Below, piece after piece: positions 49,932 to 59,990 of a stretch of 64,000 nucleotides of DNA. The DNA comes from Kazachstania africana CBS 2517. Its lineage: Eukaryota > Ascomycota > Saccharomycetes > Saccharomycetales > Saccharomycetaceae. The notes under the pieces are model-generated. The model was not told where the DNA came from, did no database searches, and saw only the letters and a program-made list of their open reading frames with translations. The DNA lies in contig NC_018942.1 in the NCBI RefSeq assembly GCF_000304475.1, forward strand, positions 1,116,001 to 1,180,000, read 5' to 3'. Position 1 is the stretch's first letter, and each line of letters opens with the position of its first letter. The translations under genes and the position numbers were made by a program.

Positions 49932-51659
49932 ATGTCTAAGACTGCCGACGAATACAAGCAAGAGGGTAACACTGCTTTTGTTGCCAAAGATTATCAAAAA
50001 GCCATTGACGCCTTCACTAAAGCCATTGAAGTTTCCGAAACACCAAACCATGTTCTTTATTCAAACAGATCTGCCGCTTATACCTCTTCAAAACAATACG
50101 AACAAGCTTTAAGCGATGCTGATGAGTGTATTAAGATCAATCCAAGTTGGGCTAAAGGGTATACCAGAAAAGGTGCCGCTTTACAAGGTTTACATAAATA
50201 TGAGGAAGCTGAACAATGTTACAATGAAACTTTGAAGATAGATCCAAACAATGCAATTGCTAAGGACAGTCTGGCACAAATTGTCAGTGCACAACAATCG
50301 GCATCTCGTGGATTCCCAGGTGGATTCCCGGGTGATATGGGACTTGGTGAATTATTCAAGGATCCTAATTTAATGGAAAAATTAAGACGTGACCCAAAAG
50401 TTGCTGAGTTGATGAATGACCAAGACTTTGTTGCCAAGATAAATTCTTACGGTAACAACCCACAAGCTTTAACAAATGACATGATGACTGATCCAAGAAT
50501 TATGCAGCTTTTTGGTGCACTACTTGGCTTGAATCAACCCGAAGAAGCTGCATCTGCTTCTTCACAACCAGACTCCAAGAATGAAGAAGAACCTAAGAGG
50601 GAAGAACCTAAAAAGGAAGCTGAACCGGAAGCCATGGAAGTCGATGAAGAAGAACAAGAACAAGACACTGCAAGAATAGAAGCTGACAAGGCTAAGGCAG
50701 AAGGTAACAAGGCTTACAAAGCTCGTCAGTTTGACGAAGCCATCTCACATTACAATCAAGCATGGGAAACTTTCAAAGACATTACTTATCTGAATAATCG
50801 TTCTGCTGCAGAATATGAAAAGGGTGATTATGAAACTTGTATCAAGACTCTGACTGAAGCTGTTGAGAATGCCAGAGAACTAAGAACTGATTATAAAATT
50901 GTTGCCAAGTCGTTTGCACGTATGGGTAATGCTTATGCTAAACTTGATGACTTAAAAAAAGCTATCGAATATTATCAAAAATCTTTAACTGAGCATAGAA
51001 CACCCGATATCTTATCTAAATTAAGAAAAGCTGAAAAAGATTTGAAGCAACAAGAAGCCGAAGCATACTTAAGTCCAGAAAAGGCTGAAGAAGCACGTCT
51101 AGAAGGTAAAGAATATTTTACAAAGGCTGATTGGCCAAATGCTGTTAAATCATACACTGAAATGATCAAGAGGGCACCAGATGATGCAAGAGGTTATTCT
51201 AACAGAGCAGCTGCATTAGCAAAATTGATGTCCTTCCCAGATGCAATTTCTGATTGTAATAAAGCTATCGAAAAGGATCCAAGCTTCATCAGAGCATATT
51301 TAAGAAAGGCTACCTGTCAAATTGCTGTTAAAGAGTTTGCTGGTGCCATTGAAACTTTAGATTTGGCAAGAGAACGTGATGACGGTAAGAATGGTAATGA
51401 AATCAATCAACTATATGCTAAAGCCAGTGCCCAAAGATTCCAGCCAGCCGAAGGGAACGAAACTCCGGAAGAAACCTATGCCAGGGCAATGAAAGACCCA
51501 GAAGTTGCTAAGATAATGCAAGATCCTGTTATGGTCAGTATTTTACAACAGGCTCAGAACGATCCAGCTGCTTTACAAGAACATATGAAGAACCCAGAAG
51601 TTTTCAGAAAGATCCAAACTTTAATTGCTGCCGGTATTATCCGTACAGGAACTAGATAA
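49932..51659 (+). CDS. STI1: Hsp70-Hsp90 organising co-chaperone Sti1
   Basis: 575 residues (S. cerevisiae 589). Sti1 links Ssa Hsp70 with Hsp90 and passes clients such as kinases and hormone receptors between them. Three TPR domains are seen: TPR1 at about residues 4-118 (ADEYKQEGNTAFVAKDYQKAID), TPR2A at about 250-375 (KAKAEGNKAYKARQFDEAIS) and TPR2B at about 385-500 (ARLEGKEYFTKADWPNAVKSY). DP1 follows TPR1 and DP2 is at the C-terminus (MKNPEVFRKIQTLIAAGIIRTG). The linker between DP1 and TPR2A is acidic and Lys/Pro-rich, with a nuclear localisation-like stretch. Codon use suggests high expression; a heat shock element lies upstream. Confidence 0.99.
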   Translation: MSKTADEYKQEGNTAFVAKDYQKAIDAFTKAIEVSETPNHVLYSNRSAAYTSSKQYEQALSDADECIKINPSWAKGYTRKGAALQGLHKYEEAEQCYNETLKIDPNNAIAKDSLAQIVSAQQSASRGFPGGFPGDMGLGELFKDPNLMEKLRRDPKVAELMNDQDFVAKINSYGNNPQALTNDMMTDPRIMQLFGALLGLNQPEEAASASSQPDSKNEEEPKREEPKKEAEPEAMEVDEEEQEQDTARIEADKAKAEGNKAYKARQFDEAISHYNQAWETFKDITYLNNRSAAEYEKGDYETCIKTLTEAVENARELRTDYKIVAKSFARMGNAYAKLDDLKKAIEYYQKSLTEHRTPDILSKLRKAEKDLKQQEAEAYLSPEKAEEARLEGKEYFTKADWPNAVKSYTEMIKRAPDDARGYSNRAAALAKLMSFPDAISDCNKAIEKDPSFIRAYLRKATCQIAVKEFAGAIETLDLARERDDGKNGNEINQLYAKASAQRFQPAEGNETPEETYARAMKDPEVAKIMQDPVMVSILQQAQNDPAALQEHMKNPEVFRKIQTLIAAGIIRTGTR

Positions 51660-52201
51660 ATCAAGTGAAAAATAAATATGTGTAATTTAAAAACAAATAT
51701 GTGTAATTTAAAAACAAATAAATAATTAGAGATCAAAATAACATAATAAAACGTCAGATAATGATATGAATCGGTTATCATCATCATCATTACGTGATGT
51801 GAAGAATGTTTGATAATCGACGAAGATTTTGTTACTGAAAAACTCATTTTCTCACGGTACGTCAATTTGACGAAAAAGCGCCGGAAGAATGTGCTTGCGA
51901 CAAAAAAAAGCACTTGGCAGTTCACTGTACTGATGACAGAAATTCGGTGCTACGGGAGAGGCTGGGGCTTGAAACCTGAATAGGAGTAACACAGATAGGC
52001 ATGTGTTAGGTCACAATAGAAGACTTGATTTGATTGTGTAAGATAATAATATTAGTTAAAATACAATGGATAAATAAATTAGTAAATAGGATAAAAAAAT
52101 ATGAAGAGACAAATTTATACAGTACGAGATAAGAATAATAGTAAAGTTGTTTTAGGAATAAGTATTACGGAATGTGATGAAAAGAAGCCTGTCTTCGTAT
52201 T
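51660..52201. other. Convergent STI1/CIN5 spacer
   Basis: 542 bp between two 3' ends. It starts with two perfect tandem copies of a 21-bp unit, AAATATGTGTAATTTAAAAAC, at 51674-51694 and 51695-51715, inside the STI1 3' UTR. No gene is seen in the rest. Confidence 0.6.
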
Positions 52202-53029
52202 TCATCTGTTACGTAACTCTTTTTCCTTTCTTAGCTCTTCAACAAGCTCCTTCAATTTTGAATTTTCAGTAAGTAGGGCATCGAATTCTTCAGCCTTCTT
52301 CTCCAATCCTTTGATATACTTTTCACGTCTCAATCTGAATGCCTTTTGAGCATAACGATTTTGTGCAGCTCTCTTTGTATCTCTCAATACTTTGCCTGAT
52401 TTACCAATGAGTTGACCGTAGTCATTATATTTTTCGCCAGAATTATGAGCTAAGTGTGCTTTCTCGGAAACAACAGGTTCAGTCTTCACTATTAAGGAAG
52501 GTGTTGTTGGATTACTATTGTGCACACCTCTTACCATTTGAAGACTAGTGAAATTATCCTGTTCTTTAGAAATGTAGGAACCTCCAGCTGAAGTGCTGAA
52601 TGAATGTCTTCTACTGTCGTGCAAAGCAGTTAGAGTTGGAGGAAAGGTTGAAATTGGACTCGTGCTAGTAGCAGTATGACTGTTATTATTATTGTTGTTG
52701 GTAATGATGACAGAGTTCAATGTGTAGATACTTTCTCTCTTTGGCTGAATCTGGGGGACAGTGTAGACGGGAGGAGGTAAAACTCTTGGAAGTCTGCTGA
52801 AACTTGTATTATGGGAACAAGAAGGACTTGACTCAGATTTTTGGGAAGAAGTTGGAGTTATGACCGGAGCAGTGGAAGCTATGGAGTATGTATAACTTGA
52901 TCTTGAAGGTATCGAAGGAATGTCTTGGTGGTTTACTATAGATGAAATATTTGTGGAATTCATAGTGTGGTACGAAGGTAGACTGTTGGAAGGAGGGACA
53001 GTTTGTTGGGTATTAAATCTAGATAGCAT
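52202..53029 (-). CDS. CIN5: Yap-family bZIP stress factor Cin5/Yap6
   Basis: 275 residues, of which the last 70 form the bZIP. The basic region RDTKRAAQNRYAQKAFRLRR keeps the Yap-specific Asn, Gln, Ala and Phe contacts; two positions (Tyr after NR and Leu after FR) differ from the most common Yap sequence. The Leu zipper runs LEKKAEEFDALLTENSKLKELVEELRKEK. The upstream part is Ser/Pro/Thr-rich with a KRESIYTLNSVI block and an Asn run. S. cerevisiae Cin5 and Yap6 are paralogues that regulate osmotic, salt and drug-response genes, often with Tup1. The neighbours STI1 (YOR027W) and DFG16 (YOR030W) favour CIN5, while EXG2 is a YAP6 neighbour. Confidence 0.88.
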   Translation of the reverse strand: MLSRFNTQQTVPPSNSLPSYHTMNSTNISSIVNHQDIPSIPSRSSYTYSIASTAPVITPTSSQKSESSPSCSHNTSFSRLPRVLPPPVYTVPQIQPKRESIYTLNSVIITNNNNNNSHTATSTSPISTFPPTLTALHDSRRHSFSTSAGGSYISKEQDNFTSLQMVRGVHNSNPTTPSLIVKTEPVVSEKAHLAHNSGEKYNDYGQLIGKSGKVLRDTKRAAQNRYAQKAFRLRREKYIKGLEKKAEEFDALLTENSKLKELVEELRKEKELRNR

Positions 53030-55626
53030 GCTAATTATTGTAAATAAATCTTTGATGATCTGTAAGGGTAAAGAATAAGTTACAATGTAAGAAAGGAAAG
53101 CCCATGTAAGGTTAAAAGAAATTCGAAAGGTTTATATATAATTTTTCTGGCAGTTTAATCAGTGATAAGATTAGAATACAATGATAGAGACAAAGACAAT
53201 GAAGGAAAAGCAATGTATATGGGTCACTGTCTCTCGATGGGATAAGATCTCTCGTATGCTATTAACTAAAGTGGGAGATGATGCCAGGGAATATTGTTAC
53301 AGAAGCGTCCATAGACATGTTTACTTAAAAGAGGAGATAAGTATTCTCGGATGGGTATCATCATCATCATTATCATCATCACCACTCTTTTTCCAGTGCC
53401 ATTATTGGTATTATTGTAACTATTATTGTTGTGATTAATTTGGGCAGGTAAGTTTTGGTACGCCTTTTTACCCTCGACGACGTGCATCTTTTCAGTACTA
53501 AGAGGGAAATTGTACCGAGGAGTAATCCGGTTACTGGAAAAAAAGATTAAATGGGAATTGTTGAAGGCAATGTGAGGTTGAAGGAACCGGGATTTCTTAA
53601 ATGTATGCTTTCTTGTGCAAGAATTCTTAGGGGACTCACCGATTGGCGACATCAATTCCGTAATTTTCTGTATTGTTTTTCCTCATTTATCTTTGCTACG
53701 GTCGTCAAAAGAGGCTCTTCAATCTCCAAATTTATCAGCGGTGACGGCAGCGGGTGAAATGAATCATGTGTGGAGAAAAAGACCGCACGGGTCTCGAGAG
53801 GAGGGAGCAATCCGGCAAGCAGCAAAAAAGAAACAATCCAAAGAAACAAAAACAGGCCAAAAAGAAATAACGTCGATGACGTCTGATCTAAATGTACATA
53901 TGGTTCTGTGTTGTTGGCGAAGCCTGTACCCCATCGTAGTCAGAAACTCCGCAGATGGGTCTTTTATCTTTATGTCAAATGAAACGCAACTACGACGACA
54001 ACGCAATGCAGAAATTGTCAAGAAGTTAGGCTGATTTGCTTTGTCTACGCATGTACATTAAACGGAACGTCTGGTTACATAACTAAGCATATTGTGTGCG
54101 CAAAACGTGAGCCATTAAACTCGCATAGAGAGAGGTGTTAATGGAAAGTGAAGAAAAATCGGCCTAATAAAAAAGGTAATGTTAAAGTACTTGATCTATT
54201 ATTAGCTATTCTTGAAGGACACCAAATTTCCTAAGTTGGAAGAGTGCCATTCTTTCTATCCTCTTATGGTCTATCTATGTGCTCAAGAAAGTACATCCGA
54301 ACATATTTTGCTAACGTAAACCTAACAGTAAAGTGAAAAAGATCTCAGTTACAATAGGCCATGTGCAACGCATGATTTCCTCATGGGGCTCTTCCAGTCT
54401 ATGGTTATCGATGGGTAAAACAACAAGCATAAGACAGTGTCAGCAATACCCTCTCAGTTTGCAACCAATAGGTTTACTGCGACCTAAATTGTCTCCCTAT
54501 AGTATTGCTACCAATACGAAAGAAACAAAAAAAATCGAGAAATACCGATTTTTCTTACATTTGGTTCCTACAGCTCATCCCCAACATGGAATTACATCCT
54601 TTGTTTTGCATCTTTGTCTCTCAAAGTACACGAGTTCACTTATATTTCCTCACCCTCACCTATTCCTCATTGAGGGTACCACTCAGCTCTTACGACTCGG
54701 TCAGCCTCTCCCCCGCTAATCGGCCTGTCGCGAAGAAAAACTCGCAGCTCCGGCGCCTTCTCAATTTTCAACGCGTAAAAGCTAATAATGTCATTGGAAA
54801 GTAATCATAGTATCAGTTCTATTAATCGGACTACTATTTACTACGTACCACCAGATATATTGACTTACTAGAAAAGCCATTATATTTAACTTTTGTTGGA
54901 TTATTATCATCATGTGTTTTGTCGCAATCTGTCAAACGAATAATTTGACCCTAATAATAGTTTCCAGTCCACTATGAATTATTCGAAAGTTTTCGTCCAG
55001 CAGTAGCTTCTACTTAACCCGGTATTTCTATACTCACAGTTCACGTGTAATGGCTAACTATCTCTGCAGCCATGTTGCAATGACAATTTGACCAGCTTTC
55101 TATCAAAGACTGCTGTACACTCTCATCTTTTTCTATTGTCCGTTCGGATTAATTTGTGTATGTCCGCTTCCCCTTAGTCAAAAACAGAGAAAAAAGGAAG
55201 AGCGAACGAAAAATGCTGGCTCGGAATTTTCACTGTCTCAAATGTGTCAACTGATTGTTTAGCGTAATGCGCGCTATGCACTATTTAGCCTAGGAGAATA
55301 CATTGGCAACGCTTGCCTAATTAATCGATCCTCGATTTACGGATTATTGCGTTTGTTATTATTTTTAGACATCAATAGAATTCCTTATTACAAAATGCGT
55401 CAAGGGCCATTCAACTTCTTTCTACGAGGCGTTCTCAGTCGATTCAGTCTTTAATTAATCTTCAAAAAGGTTAAAAATGCACATAAGTTACATTAATTAC
55501 TTAATGAGTCTATATTGTATACGAATGCTTCGTTTGCACACAAAACTTACATAGAAAAGGAAAAAAAAAGAGGACCCAACTTATCACATTTCCCTCTGCA
55601 AATGCTCCAAAATGGAATTAAACTTT
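53030..55626. other. 2.6-kb gene-free region upstream of CIN5
   Basis: Longest gene-free stretch of the window, between the CIN5 start and the EXG2 3' end. S. cerevisiae has SWM1 in this interval on the YAP6 side, but I find no SWM1-like frame. Open frames of up to about 139 codons are present with no signature and unbiased codon use. AGGGG near 53629 and CCCCT near 55168 match the stress response element. The length suggests a large regulated promoter or an undetected non-coding transcript. Confidence 0.5.
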
Positions 55627-57300
55627 TTACAGCGCTATACAGATGACGGCAATTATACCAACAGTGCCTGTCAAGATGCCCTTCCATGTATTGCCCTGGC
55701 TCAGAGTACCTATTATTAAAGTTGGCTTATGAAATGCTCTGTTTGCCATGTTTTTACTCTTTGTAGAAGTACTTGTAACAACATCAGACGTCGAAGAAGG
55801 AAATGCCTCCCTCGATAACGATGCAGAAACCGCGGATATTATGTTACCATTTGTATTAAAGTATGTATAATTATCAAAGGGAACTGGAAATAAGTCGGCA
55901 GCCTTCAATTTTAGATAGTCCCATTCCGTGGCATTTTCAGTCTTCCAATTCCAGAAAATCCAGCCAGTGGTCTTAGCACCGTATGTAGCTAACTGTGCTT
56001 CTACGAATTGCCTAACTTGTTCACGGTACTCTGAAGTCCATTCTTCAATGGGCATTTGTGAGGTGCAATTTCCAACTGGTGAATCGTTCGTAGTATACAG
56101 TGTAGTGTTGTAATAAGAACCATCGTATCTGGCCCCAACACCAACACCATTCAACCAGGTGGCACAGTCAGTAAGAGCTCCCGACCATTCGCCGACAACG
56201 GCCGGATGGTATCCTAATTGCTCGTTGATAGATTCACCATAGTTGATAATATTCATAATACGTGCGTATTGCGTTTCAGCCAATTGATAATCGGTGAAGA
56301 CCTCGTAATGATGATGATCTACTAAGATATTCTGCGCATCATAATTGAATTCGGTCAGGTTAGCATATTGGTCAGAAACATTTCTGTATTGTGGATTGAA
56401 ATCCAAGTTGAAATAATCAACACCTTCAAATGCATCATGAATGATAAATGTGCTGTTGTCATTTTCTGGCATCGTTTCCTTGAACGATACAAAGGCATCA
56501 TAATAAGCTTGTGTAATATTATCTATACCAATTTTTGAGTTGAGCGGTTCATTAACAATTTCTACTCCAACAATACTATTATTACTAGCTAAATAATCAT
56601 TAAACATCTTATCCCATACCGTGTATGTTAATTCTCTCGTACCATTCTTAGATAACCAACCAAGATTCGAATAAAAGATTCGTTGTCCAGAGTTATCAAA
56701 CCCGTTCTGTGAGCCTGGTGCACCATGCAAATCTAGCCATACGTTGAGACCATACTTTTGAGCCCATTCCAGTGCTTTATCCAAATATTTGAGTTGAATC
56801 CCTTCGCCAACGTATGGGTCAATAAATGTAATATTATTTATGTATTTGTTCTCCTTGTGATCTACTTTGTATGCCCAATAACCGATTGGAATCCTTACCA
56901 AATTGAATCCATCTTCACTTATTTGCTTGAAATCATCTTCTGTTATCCATGTTGCATAATGGTTAGATAATAATTCTTTTGAAGTATTGTAACCCAAGGC
57001 CTCGCACAATGTATATTCGTCGATTATAGTATTATTGCTCGAGAGGAAACTACTATTCATATAGGTTGCCATAGAAGTGGCATTCTTGAAAAGGGTAGGT
57101 GTAATGTACGGTTCTGTAACCAACCACCCACCGATAGTGATGCCTCGGACAGATATATGACTGCTGTTCGAGGATGTGTTATAGTAAGATGCAAACTTTT
57201 TCTGTAAACTTTTCAATTGGCCATTGGTCAGGCCTGAGTTTACAGATAATGCAAGCGTGCAAACTGAGCTTGTCAATATGAAGGCAAGATTGACCAACAT
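55627..57300 (-). CDS. EXG2: GPI-anchored exo-1,3-beta-glucanase Exg2
   Basis: 557 residues (S. cerevisiae Exg2 562). A GH5 glucanase of the cell surface that trims wall beta-1,3-glucan. A signal peptide (MLVNLAFILTSSVCTLALS) is followed by the GH5 barrel: ITIGGWLVTEPYITP, GFNLVRIPIGYWAY, WLDLHGAPGSQNGFDNSG, the acid/base Glu in VEIVNEPLN and the nucleophile Glu in VVGEWSGALTDCATWL. Many N-glycosylation sequons are scattered over the protein. A Ser-rich stretch and a C-terminal hydrophobic tail (ILTGTVGIIAVICIAL) fit GPI attachment, which separates Exg2 from the secreted Exg1 and Spr1. Divergent from DFG16 across 731 bp. Confidence 0.93.
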   Translation of the reverse strand: MLVNLAFILTSSVCTLALSVNSGLTNGQLKSLQKKFASYYNTSSNSSHISVRGITIGGWLVTEPYITPTLFKNATSMATYMNSSFLSSNNTIIDEYTLCEALGYNTSKELLSNHYATWITEDDFKQISEDGFNLVRIPIGYWAYKVDHKENKYINNITFIDPYVGEGIQLKYLDKALEWAQKYGLNVWLDLHGAPGSQNGFDNSGQRIFYSNLGWLSKNGTRELTYTVWDKMFNDYLASNNSIVGVEIVNEPLNSKIGIDNITQAYYDAFVSFKETMPENDNSTFIIHDAFEGVDYFNLDFNPQYRNVSDQYANLTEFNYDAQNILVDHHHYEVFTDYQLAETQYARIMNIINYGESINEQLGYHPAVVGEWSGALTDCATWLNGVGVGARYDGSYYNTTLYTTNDSPVGNCTSQMPIEEWTSEYREQVRQFVEAQLATYGAKTTGWIFWNWKTENATEWDYLKLKAADLFPVPFDNYTYFNTNGNIISAVSASLSREAFPSSTSDVVTSTSTKSKNMANRAFHKPTLIIGTLSQGNTWKGILTGTVGIIAVICIAL

Positions 57301-58031
57301 TTTTGAGCTATAGCCGTTAATTCTAATACTGGGTTATTAGCACTTAGTGTATACTACTTGACTATAATTCTTTATTTACCATAACCTTGGAACAATTGAA
57401 TGCAACCAACATGAAAATTGATCTCAGTCTTCTTCCGCTATTTTTAGATCCATTTCAAAAGCTTTCCCTCACCTACGAGGAAACATGGCAGGAAAAAAAA
57501 ACTTTCCTCGTTTCATCGCAATTATTAAAAACACCGCAAGATGTGCTGCCTCTGGACCTGAGAATCCATTATACTGTCACGTTTCCCCTACAGAAAAGAT
57601 TTGCTTCTAACCAGGAAAACCGTAACTTGTAACATCCCTTGTAAAGACAAAATTCTTCACCGATCAGCGTTTTTTCCTTCGAGGTTTTTATTTCTCATTA
57701 AATTCTTGGCTGAAAAAGTCATTCGAGATCGCAGCAACGCATCTTCATCCGGTTTTAGAATTTCTGCCAAGGCGAGAATTATTATTCTCAAAAAGAAATT
57801 CAAGAAAAATACTCTCGAGATTTATAAGAACATAGACAATTCCTGCTTATTTCATTCAAACTGCTGAAGTAAGGAATCCTCAAGCTTATACTATCCTTCA
57901 GTTAGTGGGTGTGAAAGTTTTTAAACAGACTGCTCCTTATAAAAGGTTGTGCTGTTAATTTTTGAATAGACAAATTTAGAAAGACAAGTCTATTTCCGTC
58001 CCTCAAACACATTATTAAAGAACAACGATTT
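57301..58031. other. Divergent EXG2/DFG16 promoter
   Basis: 731 bp with no supported gene; open frames here begin at non-ATG codons or lack any signature. Confidence 0.55.
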
Positions 58032-59990
58032 ATGAATAGATCGACTACGTTTTTACTTTGCCTCCTGCTCCTATCAACAAATTGCATTGCGAACCCTCAC
58101 CAAAACAATGGCATACGGCATATTCCAGAAGCTGAAAGGAACCTATTGCCATCCACTTTGAATAATGACCCTCTGTTGAAAAGTGGCCCCGTACCTCAAG
58201 GATCCATCTTTTTACAGGAAAGATCTGATACTACAGATGAGGAAAGTTTGTATAGTCGTGCTAAATTTGCTTTACCACTTTCCGGAGGCTCTACATATCT
58301 AAAATTATCTGAAGCTGAAAATCCATATCTTTCTGGTTTATTGTACGAAAATATATTTCAAAGCTATAAAAATGAATGTAACCCTTATCTATTAAGTAGC
58401 GGGAACATAACTTTAGTTACTCGCTTAAATGGCACACTGAACACTTCCTTGTCTAATCAAATATTACGAGATCCTACATTATTTATTCAGTGCAAAAATT
58501 CTTCATATTCTTCCCTCCAAACTCATAGAAACGTAACTCATCTTTTAAAAAAATTAGTTACAAATCTATCAACAACCAATTACACAGATGACATGAAATT
58601 TTTTCTGAGAAAAGATGATTTCAATAGTGGAATGATTGTAATTCTTTTCTGTGAAACAAGTTTCTGTGTCGGAGGCTGGATGCTTTTCTTAATTATTATG
58701 CTGCTATCTTCTGATAATTATAACAAAAAAATCATCATAGTTAGGCTCTACGTATTGGTTTATGCAGTAATTCAATCGGTCGACTTGAAGTATACTAATG
58801 ATCATGTTTTAAGACTGCAATACGAGAAAAATTTTCAAGATGCAATATTGTATGAAGATAGGGTCGTCACTGCTACTTTCTCTAGAGTACTGAACTTAAT
58901 AATCAATATTCTAAGTAATTTGAACTGGCTTTACATTTCGTATTTCATTTATATCAAAAACAATAAGGTACTAAACTGGAAATGGTTGCCATCGTTTATG
59001 AGAACAAAGGTAAGAGCAATTCTTACATTAGCTACGATCATTAGCACTTTTGATAACATTTTGCTGTTGACACTTATATGTACTCATACAACTACGGTAG
59101 AACATCTCTATAAAGCGGTTGAATGCTTAACGTGTGTTGCTTTTTTTGTACTGGTGATCTATTTCATTTATGACAACTTTGGTTTCATTTTATCTCCAAA
59201 GAGAATAGAAGGAAGATCAAAAATAAGTTTTAAAGAAAAGGTAAGATACAGCTGGAGAGACTATCATCATACCATACCTGTATTGGTTTATAATATGCTT
59301 GTTTGCGTCAGTTTTTTATTTGTAAGTATCTTCCTTGCGGCCAGGGTTTCAAAACGGTATGGTTGGAAATATGATGCTGTTTATTTCCTAAAAGTTTTGA
59401 TTACCGTTAATCTATGGGGTCTAATTGGTATACTAGAAAAAAGAGAGTTGAAATTAAGTAAAGAAACTATCTTAGGTAAAAGAATCAACAATAAAGATGA
59501 GTTTTTCTTAAATCCATCTGTGGATTATAATGAAAAAGACTACCCTCAAATCAATCAACCAGTGAGCTGCCAAGATATAGAAGAAACATCCCCTGGGGGG
59601 GATATCAGTTTGTCCCATCCATTAAGAGGATGGAAATCGCGTATTGAAAGATTCAGAGATCGTAGAAAGAAGCATATGCTCAATTCAACAGAGAGGACAA
59701 GAAAATCAAACCCATTTTCAATGGCGCGTACGCAAGAAGGACAATCTTCAAAGCCTGTGAATGGTGCCTGGAGAAGTAGAAGCACCAATAACGAAAATTT
59801 CGCTAGCAACTGTACAAGAAGTTCTGCTGTTTTTGATGACGACAGCTCAAATATTTGTCGAAATGTAAATAACGGAAAAGGGTCAGGTATACATGGTTCA
59901 ATAATATCTGTCACAGCTACCATGTCAAGTGCTGAAACAGAACTGGCGAGAAACTACATATACAATCATGATAATGAATCAAGTAACTAA
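58032..59990 (+). CDS. DFG16: Rim101-pathway pH sensor component Dfg16
   Basis: 652 residues (S. cerevisiae Dfg16 619). Dfg16 is a plasma-membrane protein of the PalH/Rim21 family that works with Rim21 and Rim9 to sense alkaline pH or lipid asymmetry and start proteolysis of Rim101. An N-terminal signal sequence (LLCLLLLSTNCIA) precedes about 180 extracellular residues with several glycosylation sites, then seven hydrophobic segments from about residue 201 (MIVILFCETSFCVGGWMLFLIIMLL) to about 475 (VYFLKVLITVNLWGLIGIL), and a long Ser/Arg-rich cytoplasmic tail. DFG16 rather than RIM21 is chosen from the context next to CIN5 (YOR028C-YOR030W) and the length. Confidence 0.85.
   Translation: MNRSTTFLLCLLLLSTNCIANPHQNNGIRHIPEAERNLLPSTLNNDPLLKSGPVPQGSIFLQERSDTTDEESLYSRAKFALPLSGGSTYLKLSEAENPYLSGLLYENIFQSYKNECNPYLLSSGNITLVTRLNGTLNTSLSNQILRDPTLFIQCKNSSYSSLQTHRNVTHLLKKLVTNLSTTNYTDDMKFFLRKDDFNSGMIVILFCETSFCVGGWMLFLIIMLLSSDNYNKKIIIVRLYVLVYAVIQSVDLKYTNDHVLRLQYEKNFQDAILYEDRVVTATFSRVLNLIINILSNLNWLYISYFIYIKNNKVLNWKWLPSFMRTKVRAILTLATIISTFDNILLLTLICTHTTTVEHLYKAVECLTCVAFFVLVIYFIYDNFGFILSPKRIEGRSKISFKEKVRYSWRDYHHTIPVLVYNMLVCVSFLFVSIFLAARVSKRYGWKYDAVYFLKVLITVNLWGLIGILEKRELKLSKETILGKRINNKDEFFLNPSVDYNEKDYPQINQPVSCQDIEETSPGGDISLSHPLRGWKSRIERFRDRRKKHMLNSTERTRKSNPFSMARTQEGQSSKPVNGAWRSRSTNNENFASNCTRSSAVFDDDSSNICRNVNNGKGSGIHGSIISVTATMSSAETELARNYIYNHDNESSN

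Noticed and set aside
54333..54719. 128-codon forward frame in the CIN5-EXG2 gap
   Set aside because: Starts at a non-ATG codon, has no domain or codon bias, and overlaps another open frame.
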